The notes under the pieces: model-generated
Seen by the model: the letters and a program-made list of their open reading frames with translations, nothing else
The model's database searches: none
Told to the model about the DNA's origin: nothing
Assembly: GCA_045544955.1 (NCBI GenBank)
Contig: JAZPZY010000041.1
Coordinates: 9,048 to 73,047 of the forward strand
Length of the DNA: 64,000 nucleotides
Direction: 5' to 3'
Source: SIG701 sp045544955
GTDB lineage: Bacteria > Bacillota > Clostridia > Oscillospirales > CAG-272
Shown here: positions 41,152-48,434 of the stretch, one piece after another
Position numbering within the stretch: position 1 is the stretch's first letter
Layout: each line of letters starts with the position of its first letter
Position numbers and translations under genes: made by a program

Positions 41152-42122
41152 AAGATTTTATTGTCGATCCCGCAACCAAATTCAATTTTGATCCTGCTGA
41201 ATTCGTTCCGTTCAAGGACAAGAAGGTTTGCGAGTACGTTCGCAGCCTGAGCGGCAAGGACCTGGAGAAGCGTGAGGCCTGGTGGCATCCGGAATTCGAA
41301 GTAAAGGTTATGATGAACCCCCATCCCGTTCTCATCGCAACCCTCTTCGAGCGTCTGAGAGCCGCTTCCGAGGCTGGCAAGTCCTTCACCATGATCCTGG
41401 GCAACCCCGAGCCGGATACTTACATCCCGCTGGCACAGCTCATCAACTACTTCAAGATCGACTGCTCCAAGGTTCACCTGGTAGCAGAGGACGAGTGGGC
41501 AGATCAGGACGGCAACATCGCTCCTATCACTTACGAGGCAGGCTTTGCTCATTCCATGATCAAGTATTTGTACTACCAGATCGATGAGAAGCTCCGCATG
41601 CCCATGGAGAACGTGCATTTCCCCACCAACGCCAACATCAAGGACTACTCCAAGATCATTGACGATATCACCGAGGGCACCGGTGCGGATATCGCATCCA
41701 CCTCTCCCGGATGGGCAGGCCACATGGCATTCGTTGACCCGATTCCGGAATTCATCGGCTCCGGCGACATCGGAGAGTGGCTGGACCAGCCCGCTCAGAT
41801 CGTTAAGCTCCATCCCATGACCATCATGCAGAACTCTCTGAACGGTACCTTCGGTCAGTCCGGCGATATCGCAAATGTACCGCCCTGCGCTGCTACCATT
41901 GGTCCTCTGGACGTAATGCGCGCAAAGGAGAGAATCGAAGTACACGCTCTGGCTACCTGCGGTACCTTCTCCTCCTGGCAGAGAATGACTTCCCGTCTCT
42001 GCACGCACGGCCCCATCACGCCGTACCTGCCTTCTTCCATGCTGCAGACCAAGAAGACCCAGGTCTACATCTCCGAAGAACTGGCTGCTCCCTTCGAGTG
42101 CTGGGAGAAAGTCGGCTACTGA
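41148..42122 (+). CDS. Divergent glucosamine-6-phosphate deaminase (NagB/RpiA superfamily) protein
   Basis: A 324-residue protein related to NagB, which converts glucosamine-6-phosphate to fructose-6-phosphate and ammonia. VHLVAEDEWADQDG near residue 105 takes the place of the FxLDEYVG motif, and SPGWAGHMAFVDP near residue 186 takes the place of G-x-D-G-H-I-A-F-N-E-P. The catalytic His is kept, but the preceding Asp is Ala and the following Glu is Asp. There is an N-terminal extension of about 50 residues. It is translationally coupled to the NagA-like gene and ends at a strong terminator. A related aldose-ketose isomerase or deaminase activity on an unusual amino sugar is likely. Confidence 0.75.
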   Translation: MKDFIVDPATKFNFDPAEFVPFKDKKVCEYVRSLSGKDLEKREAWWHPEFEVKVMMNPHPVLIATLFERLRAASEAGKSFTMILGNPEPDTYIPLAQLINYFKIDCSKVHLVAEDEWADQDGNIAPITYEAGFAHSMIKYLYYQIDEKLRMPMENVHFPTNANIKDYSKIIDDITEGTGADIASTSPGWAGHMAFVDPIPEFIGSGDIGEWLDQPAQIVKLHPMTIMQNSLNGTFGQSGDIANVPPCAATIGPLDVMRAKERIEVHALATCGTFSSWQRMTSRLCTHGPITPYLPSSMLQTKKTQVYISEELAAPFECWEKVGY

Positions 42123-42141
42123 TTTTTGCCTCAGAAAAACT

Positions 42142-42176
42142 AAGGAAGTCCGCCCATGGCGGACTTCCTTCTTTTG
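42142..42176 (+). terminator. Terminator of the NagA-like/NagB-like operon
   Basis: Perfect 13-bp stem AAGGAAGTCCGCC/GGCGGACTTCCTT with loop CAT, followed by CTTTTG. Confidence 0.92.
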
Positions 42177-42218
42177 TTGATAGTTTTTCATAGGGCGTTG
42201 AAAGATACCGGGATGCCC

Positions 42219-42248
42219 TTTACAATCGAATTCGGTTGGTGTATAATA
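42219..42248 (+). promoter_or_regulatory. Promoter of array member 7
   Basis: TTTACA (42219-42224), 18-bp spacer containing CGAATTCG, TATAAT (42243-42248). Confidence 0.82.
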
Positions 42249-42296
42249 CATATACGTCACTGTATTGTACAATTTTTTGAAAGGAAAAACTTTATT

Positions 42297-43745
42297 ATGC
42301 GCGTTTTATCTCTTATGATGGTTCTCGTGCTGCTTTTGGGCTTTGCCGCTTGCACGAAGAATCCCAACACCCCCGGCGATACGGATAATACTACCGCACC
42401 CGCGGAAACCACCGTTCCGGCGGAGACGGAGATTCCCGACGATCTGCCGGAGAAGGATTACGGCGGCGAATCCGTCAACATCTGGATCAGCAGTTATCCT
42501 ACCAGTTACGTTGCCCTGGAAGATGCCAACGATATCGTCAGCGAAGCACTCCATAACCGAAACATGGAGGTTTCCGACCGTTTTGAAGTGGATCTGATCT
42601 GGGATTATAAAACGGAAGGATCCAACAGTGCTCCCGAAGCCATGCAGGCGATCCTTGCCGGCGACTGCTACGATATTCTGGAGAACGGCGTAACCGCTGC
42701 GGCCTCTCTGGCACTGGGCGGTGCGCTTATCAATCTGAACGACACGGAGTACCTGAATTTTGAAAAGCCCTGGTGGCAACAGTACGTGATGGATAACATC
42801 CGTGTGGGCGACCGGCTGTATATGGTGTCCGGTTGGTTCAACTTTGCCTCCGTAAAGCGTACCATGGTGATCTACTTCAATACCGAAATGGCAGAGAACT
42901 TCGGTGTGGGTGATCTGTACCAGATGGTGCTGGACGGCGAGTGGACCTACGACAAGATGATGGAGATCGGCGAGTCCGTGGGTTCCGACGTGAATAACGA
43001 CGGCGTGTACGATGACAACGACCGCTACGGTATGGCCGGCCGTCAGGACTGGTGGTTCCCCCAGGTCTACACCTCCGGCTACCGCTTCTTCACTCAGAAC
43101 GAGGACGGAACCATGAGCGTTACCGGTATGGACGACCGCCTTATCAACGTATTTGAAACGATACATAAGATCTTTGATTCTAACTGGTACCAGAGCTTCT
43201 ATACCTACGGCCAGCCCAGCCGACCCGAGTCCGATATTCACGACGCTTTTGCGGACGACCGGATCCTGTTTACGCTGCTGGCTCTGAGCACCGCCGAGAA
43301 GCCCACCATGCGTGACCACGGCAAGTACGGCATCCTGCCTACGCCTAAGTTTACGGAGGATCAACAGTACGGTGCCGCCGTGCTTCCGTTCTGCTCCGGT
43401 ATTGCACAGACCACCAGCGATTTCGAACGTACCACCATTATCCTGGAGGCTCTGAACGCAGAAACGTACAAGGACGTGCGTCCGGCATATTTTGACGTGG
43501 CTCTGTCCTATAAGTACGTGAACGATCCGGATTCCCGGATGATGCTGGATATCGCTCTGGCCAACCTGTACTGCGATTTCGGCTACGTGTATATGGACAG
43601 CGGCCTTGGACGCCAGCTGCCTATGACGCTGACCCAGGCCAGCGATCTGGCCTCCTGGATGGCAACCTACGAGCCGGGCGTAAACCGCATGCTGAAGAAT
43701 CTGGTAGACCAGATGATGGCTCTGCCGGACGAGCAGCCCTCGTAA
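42297..43745 (+). CDS. Substrate-binding lipoprotein, array member 7
   Basis: A 482-residue lipoprotein: MRVLSLMMVLVLLLGFAAC (Cys19), Thr/Pro/Glu linker, binding domain with loop DVNNDGVYDDND near residue 235 and the shared C-terminal blocks (SYKYVNDPDSRMMLDIALAN, QLPMTLTQASDLASWMATYE). It ends MMALPDEQPS, five residues longer than the usual ALPE end. AAAGGA precedes ATG 42297. It closes the array and is followed by a terminator and then an AraC regulator gene. Confidence 0.82.
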   Translation: MRVLSLMMVLVLLLGFAACTKNPNTPGDTDNTTAPAETTVPAETEIPDDLPEKDYGGESVNIWISSYPTSYVALEDANDIVSEALHNRNMEVSDRFEVDLIWDYKTEGSNSAPEAMQAILAGDCYDILENGVTAAASLALGGALINLNDTEYLNFEKPWWQQYVMDNIRVGDRLYMVSGWFNFASVKRTMVIYFNTEMAENFGVGDLYQMVLDGEWTYDKMMEIGESVGSDVNNDGVYDDNDRYGMAGRQDWWFPQVYTSGYRFFTQNEDGTMSVTGMDDRLINVFETIHKIFDSNWYQSFYTYGQPSRPESDIHDAFADDRILFTLLALSTAEKPTMRDHGKYGILPTPKFTEDQQYGAAVLPFCSGIAQTTSDFERTTIILEALNAETYKDVRPAYFDVALSYKYVNDPDSRMMLDIALANLYCDFGYVYMDSGLGRQLPMTLTQASDLASWMATYEPGVNRMLKNLVDQMMALPDEQPS

Positions 43746-43765
43746 TAGATCTTTATAAAAACAAG

Positions 43766-43802
43766 CGGAGCGTGCTTCCCCGGAGGCACGCCCCGTTTAT
43801 TT
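43766..43802 (+). terminator. Terminator of array member 7
   Basis: CGGaGCGTGC/GCACGCcCCG with a 10-base loop, followed by TTTATTTTT. Confidence 0.8.
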
Positions 43803-43876
43803 TTGCCGGAAAATGCTCGTTTGTAGAATATAAATAGACGAAAAACAGGTCAAATTTTTCACTTTTTGACATTGCA

Positions 43877-43905
43877 TTGACTTTTTGAGGGAAACACGCT
43901 ATAAT
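43877..43905 (+). promoter_or_regulatory. Promoter of the AraC gene 43956
   Basis: TTGACT (43877-43882), 17-bp spacer, TATAAT (43900-43905). An overlapping TTGACA lies at 43866. Confidence 0.8.
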
Positions 43906-43955
43906 ATAGAGAATGCAGTCAAAAAGAAATCGTATGTGAAAAAAGGGTGAGTTTT

Positions 43956-44732
43956 GTGAACGCGGATATCCGTTATCGGCAAAAAGGAAAGGATGCGCTT
44001 TCCAACGTGCGTCACTCCCATGACCGGGAACTGGAGTTGATCCAGATCATATCCGGACGGGGAAACGTGATCGTGGGGGATACCATCGAGACGTTTTCGG
44101 AGGGATCGGTATTCCTGATCGACGGTGCCAGCCTGCACTATATCTGTCCCGAGCCGGATACGCCGTATATCCGCAACAAGCTGATTATCGGAAAGGATAC
44201 GCTGTATCCCATTCTCAGCGACCGTCTTCGCGGCGGCGTGGTGTTCTGGCAGCCCAACGTCACGGAGCAGGAGGAGCTGGACGAGTTCTTCTGCCGTGCC
44301 GTGTCGGCAAAACAGCGCGGAGAGGATCTGCTGGCCTATTCCGAGGTGTTCCGCATGCTTCATTTCTGCACGGGATTTGCCCGGAAGAGCTCTCCCGGCT
44401 ACAAGGGTGTTGTGGCGGACATTATGGATTTTATCAATGATAACGCGCCCAATGCCGTGACGCTGATCCAGATTGCCGACGCGCTTCACATGAATCAGTA
44501 TTACATCTGCCGCGTGTTCAAGCGGGAAACGGGCATGACGGTACATTCCTATATCAATTCCATGCGGATCTCCCATGCAAAGCAGCTGCTCCGCACCACG
44601 GATACCCCCGTGGCAGAGATCGCCGAGGCAACCGGATTCAACGGCCTGTCCAGCCTTACGAAAAGCTTCAAGAAAACGGTGGACATGACGCCTACGGCAT
44701 ATCGCAAGAAATTCCGCGGCATTGCGGAGTGA
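43956..44732 (+). CDS. AraC-family transcriptional regulator
   Basis: A 258-residue regulator. The N-terminal cupin (NVRHSHDRELELIQIISGRGNVIVG) would bind a ligand, and the C-terminal AraC DNA-binding domain has two helix-turn-helix motifs (LIQIADALHMNQYYICRVFKRETG near residue 170; PVAEIAEATGFNGLSSLTKSFKKTVDMTP near residue 220). The start is probably GTG 43956, with AGGGTGA 5 bases upstream; a GTG at 43947 lies inside that site. Directly downstream of the lipoprotein array, it is a natural candidate regulator of array members. Confidence 0.9.
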   Translation: MNADIRYRQKGKDALSNVRHSHDRELELIQIISGRGNVIVGDTIETFSEGSVFLIDGASLHYICPEPDTPYIRNKLIIGKDTLYPILSDRLRGGVVFWQPNVTEQEELDEFFCRAVSAKQRGEDLLAYSEVFRMLHFCTGFARKSSPGYKGVVADIMDFINDNAPNAVTLIQIADALHMNQYYICRVFKRETGMTVHSYINSMRISHAKQLLRTTDTPVAEIAEATGFNGLSSLTKSFKKTVDMTPTAYRKKFRGIAE

Positions 44733-44755
44733 GAGAGAAGAATAGAGAGATAGGC

Positions 44756-44924
44756 GGGGAGGGGCTTTTTGCAAAAAGCCCCTCCCCGTACCCCACCCCA
44801 AAAACCTTTATACTATAAAACAAATTCAGTCTGTGCGTGATTTCAGCGTACAGACTGGATCTTATTTTAGGATAGAGTTTTTTGAGGGGGCACGGGGGGA
44901 CTTTTTTGCAAAAAAGTCCCCCCG
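44756..44924. repeat. Composite intergenic repeat A-B-A' (copy 2)
   Basis: A 44756-44787 (32-bp perfect palindrome, arms GGGGAGGGGC), B 44828-44856 (AGTCTGTgCG/CGTaCAGACT), A' 44893-44924 (32-bp perfect palindrome, arms CGGGGGGACT). All palindromes are centred on TTTTTGCAAAAA or TTTTTTGCAAAAAA except B. Spacing and mirrored spacers match copy 1 at 19267. The first hairpins probably also terminate the AraC gene. Confidence 0.88.
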
Positions 44925-44948
44925 TATCTATTTTTTTCTGAAAACGTC

Positions 44949-44979
44949 TTGACATTTACCCTGGGTGAAAGGGTATAAT
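44949..44979 (+). promoter_or_regulatory. MerR-type promoter/operator of the MerR gene
   Basis: TTGACA (44949-44954) and TATAAT (44974-44979) are separated by 19 bp, the hallmark of MerR-controlled promoters. The spacer holds the dyad TACCCT-N7-AGGGTA (44957-44975). It lies 30 bases before the merR-like start, so autoregulation is predicted. Confidence 0.85.
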
Positions 44980-45009
44980 TCTTTTACAAAACGGAAAGGA
45001 GTTGTGAAA

Positions 45010-45939
45010 ATGAGTGATTCTATACGCATGAAAGAGGTGCTGGCCCGCACGGGTCTTACGGATCGGGCGGTGCGTCTGTACATTGATACCGGGCTTCTCA
45101 CGCCCCGGCAGGAGAGCAGCTATTCGGGCAGAAAAACGATTCTGTTCAGCGAGGAGGACGTGCAGCGGCTGGAGGTGATCGCCACTTTGCGGAAGGCCGG
45201 ATTCTCTTTGGCGGATATTCATACCATGCAGGAGTATCCGGAACGGACCGGGGAGGTGCTGACACAATTTTGCCGTACGCTGGAAAAGGAGATCGGACAG
45301 AAGGAGGAGATCCTGAGAAAGTTGTCCGCCATCCCCGTGGATCAGCCGCTGACCGATCAGATGATTGCGGACGGCATCCGGGCATCCGCCGCCGCAAAGC
45401 CTGTTCCCCGGGAGGATTCCGCTTTGTTTTTCGGGGATCTTCGCGTGCTGATCCGCAGCCGGATCTCCTCGGTGCTGTCTTTGCTCTTTTTGGTGCTGGG
45501 GGCGGCGGTTCTCTTTCCGCTGGTGATAAAAACGGCGTTTGCCATACCGAAGATCCTGGTGGGCGGCGGCGTGAAGTTGGATTACGAATTTACCTCAGAA
45601 CGGTTTTTCACGAATATAGGCGGATTTATTGCCGCGGTGCTTCTTCTTTTCGCCGTTGTTTTTGTGATCGTGTATCTGGCCGGCGGCAGACGGGCCTTTC
45701 AGATTTCTGCCCTTGTGCTTACCGTTTTGACGGCAGTCACGCTTCTTTTGCTTCCTGCCGAGGTGAAAGAGCAGCTGTTCCTCTTTGAGTTTATCGGCTA
45801 CCGCCATTCGTTTATGTACAGCCTGCTGTATTGGAATCGGCCGTGGTTTGATACGCTTCTTCAATCACTGAAATTCATTCCGCTTCTGCTGGGTGCGGTC
45901 TGCACCGCCATCGGCATCGCCAGAGAAGAAGACGTCTGA
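45010..45939 (+). CDS. MerR-family regulator fused to a C-terminal membrane domain
   Basis: A 309-residue protein. Residues 1-70 are a MerR winged helix (MKEVLARTGLTDRAVRLYIDTGLL...FSEEDVQRLEVIATLRKAGFSLADI), residues about 75-110 the dimerisation coiled coil, and residues about 155-300 hold four probable membrane segments (VLSLLFLVLGAAVLFPLVI, GFIAAVLLLFAVVFVIVYLAG, ISALVLTVLTAVTLLLLP, FIPLLLGAVCTAIGIA). It should sense a membrane or extracellular signal directly and act on DNA, a one-component membrane regulator. AAAGGAG precedes ATG 45010. It is monocistronic between a composite repeat and a perfect terminator. Confidence 0.85.
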   Translation: MSDSIRMKEVLARTGLTDRAVRLYIDTGLLTPRQESSYSGRKTILFSEEDVQRLEVIATLRKAGFSLADIHTMQEYPERTGEVLTQFCRTLEKEIGQKEEILRKLSAIPVDQPLTDQMIADGIRASAAAKPVPREDSALFFGDLRVLIRSRISSVLSLLFLVLGAAVLFPLVIKTAFAIPKILVGGGVKLDYEFTSERFFTNIGGFIAAVLLLFAVVFVIVYLAGGRRAFQISALVLTVLTAVTLLLLPAEVKEQLFLFEFIGYRHSFMYSLLYWNRPWFDTLLQSLKFIPLLLGAVCTAIGIAREEDV

Positions 45940-45946
45940 AAACAAA

Positions 45947-45992
45947 CATCCCGTCTGTACGTACCTTCAGCGTACAGACGGGATGCTTTTAT
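45947..45992 (+). terminator. Terminator of the MerR gene (type-B hairpin)
   Basis: Perfect 15-bp stem CATCCCGTCTGTACG/CGTACAGACGGGATG with a 9-base loop, followed by CTTTTATAG. Confidence 0.9.
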
Positions 45993-46016
45993 AGTTTAAG
46001 AGTTTTTAGGAGGGGT

Positions 46017-46050
46017 GCGGGGAACCATTTTTTCAAAAATGGTTCCCCGC
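46017..46050. repeat. Type-A' palindromic repeat
   Basis: Arms GCGGGGAACCATTTTT/AAAAATGGTTCCCCGC around TC, preceded by AAGAGTTTTTAGGAGGGGT. With the hairpin at 45947 it forms the right half of the composite unit. It lies 10 bases beyond the stop of the minus-strand antiporter gene. Confidence 0.82.
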
Positions 46051-46059
46051 TTGTCTCTA

Positions 46060-47397
46060 TTATTTCCGATTCTTCTGCTTTTCCAAAAATCCGGCACGGT
46101 CGAAGCCTTCGGTGGTCTTCTGTTGAATATCGCCGGCCTTGGTCAGTGCGATCTTGGTCAAAAGCGGTCCTACCAGCTCGTACACCAGCACCGCGAACAG
46201 CACGATATTGCGGACCAGCACGCCCTCGTCGCCCATGGTCTGCAAAGCGATGGCAGACATGCCCAATGCTACGCCGGCCTGGGGCAGAAGCGTAATACCC
46301 AGATATTTCTGAATATTCTTATCGCAGCCTACCAGTTTGGCACTGAAGAGCGAGCCGAAATACTTACCGGCGGAGCGTGCCAGAATATAAACGATACCGA
46401 TGACGATGACGGAAACGGATGCCAGAATATCCATCCGCAGCTCCGCACCGCTGAGAACGAAGAACAGAACGAACAAAGGTGCCGTCCACCGATCCGCGCG
46501 TTCCATAATATCCGCGGAGAAATCACACATATTGCAGAACACCGTGCCCAGCATCATGCAGACGAGCAGGGAAGAGAAGCCGATCTCTACCTCGCCGATC
46601 TCAAAGTGGAGCATGGAGAGTGCTACGGTCAGAAGAACGAAGGTGATGGAGAGGGACATGCGCTTGGAACCGGAGTGGAAGAATTTCTCGCATACGGTAA
46701 AGAGGCATCCCATGACGAAGCCCAGCAGCAGGGAGAAGAATACCTCCAAAAGCGGATTCAGCAGAACGGAAACAAGGCTTACCGATCCGTTATCCAGTGC
46801 ACGGGCGATGCCGAAGGAGATGGAGAATACCACAAGGCCCACCGCGTCGTCCAGAGCAACGATGGGGAGAAGCAGATCCGTCAGCTTGCCCTTTGCCTTG
46901 TACTGCCGTACTACCATCAGCGTAGCCGCCGGAGCGGTGGCCGTGGCGATAGCACCCAGCACCAGTGCGGTGGAGACGGAAAGCACGTCCGGCATGGCAA
47001 AGGACAAAGCGATCAGTGCCGCATCAACCAGAACCGTGGCGGCAACGGCCTGCAGAACGCCGATGACAGTGGCCTGCTTACCGATGGTCTTCAGCTCCGC
47101 CAGACGGAATTCGTTGCCGATGGCAAAGGCAATAAAGCCCAGTGCCACGTCGCTGATCAGTTCAAAGGCGGCGTTTTTTGCACTTCCGTCCGCCAGGCCG
47201 AAATCGGCGGGAGAGAAGCCCAGGTGATTTACCGGGAGACCGATAACGGAAAAATCAATGGCACCAAGGAGGTACGGGCCTACCAGAATACCGGCAACCA
47301 GATATGCCGTGACGGCGGGCAGTTTCAACAGTTTTGCCGGGCGGGACATAAGCAGTCCGGCCAGCATGGCAATGGATAAGGTAATCAGTATCTGCAC
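46060..47397 (-). CDS. CPA2-family cation:proton antiporter
   Basis: A 445-residue integral membrane protein with about 12 membrane segments, of the Na+/H+ or K+/H+ antiporter (Kef-like) family. LLKLPAVTAYLVAGILVGPYLLG near the N-terminus and LPIVALDDAVGLVVFSISFG near residue 190 (the paired Asp of the ion site) are characteristic, as is ATATAPAATLMVV. No C-terminal RCK domain is present. I place the start at GTG 47397, with GAGG 9 bases upstream; an ATG 51 bases earlier is in frame but has no ribosome site. Likely role: ion or pH homeostasis. Confidence 0.85.
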   Translation of the reverse strand: MQILITLSIAMLAGLLMSRPAKLLKLPAVTAYLVAGILVGPYLLGAIDFSVIGLPVNHLGFSPADFGLADGSAKNAAFELISDVALGFIAFAIGNEFRLAELKTIGKQATVIGVLQAVAATVLVDAALIALSFAMPDVLSVSTALVLGAIATATAPAATLMVVRQYKAKGKLTDLLLPIVALDDAVGLVVFSISFGIARALDNGSVSLVSVLLNPLLEVFFSLLLGFVMGCLFTVCEKFFHSGSKRMSLSITFVLLTVALSMLHFEIGEVEIGFSSLLVCMMLGTVFCNMCDFSADIMERADRWTAPLFVLFFVLSGAELRMDILASVSVIVIGIVYILARSAGKYFGSLFSAKLVGCDKNIQKYLGITLLPQAGVALGMSAIALQTMGDEGVLVRNIVLFAVLVYELVGPLLTKIALTKAGDIQQKTTEGFDRAGFLEKQKNRK

Positions 47398-47425
47398 AAC
47401 AAACAGCCTCAAATCTTCTTTTATT

Positions 47426-47459
47426 TTGCATAATAAGGAAAATTGCATAATAAGGAAAA
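47426..47459 (-). promoter_or_regulatory. Abutting 17-bp direct repeats upstream of the antiporter
   Basis: TTGCATAATAAGGAAAA occurs twice in direct tandem (47426-47442 and 47443-47459) between promoter and coding region. It may be a regulator site or a leader element. The ATG inside it gives an alternative antiporter start. Confidence 0.5.
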
Positions 47460-47485
47460 ACTTCCTATTATAAACGCACCTGTAT

Positions 47486-47514
47486 ATTGTACGCCGGACG
47501 GGGCGGATTGTCAA
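47486..47514 (-). promoter_or_regulatory. Promoter of the antiporter gene
   Basis: Minus strand TTGACA (47509-47514), 17-bp spacer, TACAAT (47486-47491). Confidence 0.85.
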
Positions 47515-47583
47515 TAGGCGTGTCGGAGAGAATTTTGCAAAAAATGCCCTTTTTGCTATGCATTTTCACCGAAAAGGGCCCGC

Positions 47584-48378
47584 TTACAGCACGCCGTAGC
47601 GATGAACGATGTGCAGATCCTCTTCCATGTCGAGACCGTGGGAGCCGCAGCCGCCGTCGATGTCGTGACAGCCGTGATCCATGGCAAATCCGATCAGCGT
47701 CCGGTGAGCCGTCCAGTGGGTGCGGATCAGAGCGGCAAACTGAGCAAAAGCGTGGACGTTTGCCCGCAGTTCCCCAAGGGAAATGGGGGCTTCCGTGCCG
47801 TTTTTGTGCATCAGTGCGTCGTAGTTTCCGTTGTATACCGCAATCATGTCGTGCCGATCTTCCAGAATCAGCTCGCACGCCTTGGCGTTTACCTCGGCGA
47901 TGGTGTCGTAGATGTAGTAATCCATCTCACGTCCCAGATAGATCTTGGACATACTGCTGTTCGTCTCTGCCACGATGGCCGGACGCTTGCCCGCACGGAT
48001 CATGGCGTCAAACAGGGAATCGGTCTGTATGATCGGCTTTTCGTATTTGCGGATGCCGTGCACTTCGGGCAGAACGCCGGTGTACATGGTGCCGAAGCAG
48101 ACCGGCGTGACGGAGGGCATCACCGTTTCAAAGGGAATGGAGAGCGGCGCGATCTGCTCCGCTTCCTTCAGAAAGGGGGCGTATTTTTCCGATACCCACT
48201 GGGCGATGGCATCCGGATTGTACATAAACAGCCGGTCCGCACGGGTGCCGCCGAAGGCGTTATCAGCAAAAACCACAAGCGGCCGGGCGGCCGGTGCCGC
48301 CTTATGGGGCGGCTCAATTCCCATAGCGTGGGACAGTGCCGCCGCAAGGGAAGTGAGAGACAGTCGTTCCTGTTCCAT
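47584..48378 (-). CDS. Alkaline phosphatase-fold (PglZ/nucleotide pyrophosphatase-like) protein
   Basis: A 264-residue protein. PLVVFADNAFGG near residue 35 and PSVTPVCFGTMYTGVLPEVHG near residue 87 (nucleophile Thr region) together with FAMDHGCHDIDGGCGSHG near residue 235 (metal-binding D-H-G-x-H) follow the order of alkaline phosphatase-superfamily enzymes. It is shorter than sulfatases or phosphodiesterases and probably hydrolyses a phosphate ester; the substrate is unknown. ATG 48378 is preceded by CGGAGGA, which overlaps the T-run of the aldolase terminator upstream. Confidence 0.7.
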   Translation of the reverse strand: MEQERLSLTSLAAALSHAMGIEPPHKAAPAARPLVVFADNAFGGTRADRLFMYNPDAIAQWVSEKYAPFLKEAEQIAPLSIPFETVMPSVTPVCFGTMYTGVLPEVHGIRKYEKPIIQTDSLFDAMIRAGKRPAIVAETNSSMSKIYLGREMDYYIYDTIAEVNAKACELILEDRHDMIAVYNGNYDALMHKNGTEAPISLGELRANVHAFAQFAALIRTHWTAHRTLIGFAMDHGCHDIDGGCGSHGLDMEEDLHIVHRYGVL

Positions 48379-48396
48379 AAAAATCCTCCGAAAAAA

Positions 48397-48422
48397 CACA
48401 CGGAGCCGACCGGCTCCGTGTG
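48397..48422 (-). terminator. Terminator of the aldolase gene
   Basis: Perfect 12-bp stem CACACGGAGCCG/CGGCTCCGTGTG with a 2-base loop; on the minus strand it is followed by TTTTTT and then directly by the ribosome site of the phosphatase-fold gene. Confidence 0.88.
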
Positions 48423-48434
48423 AGAATCGTTTAT

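Noticed and set aside
28897..43745. Prophage or conjugative element containing the lipoprotein array
   Set aside because: No integrase, phage structural, relaxase or replication genes are seen, and composition matches the flanking chromosome.
46015..47379. 454-codon plus-strand frame opposite the antiporter
   Set aside because: Gln/His/Gly-rich antisense translation of membrane segments; no recognisable domain.
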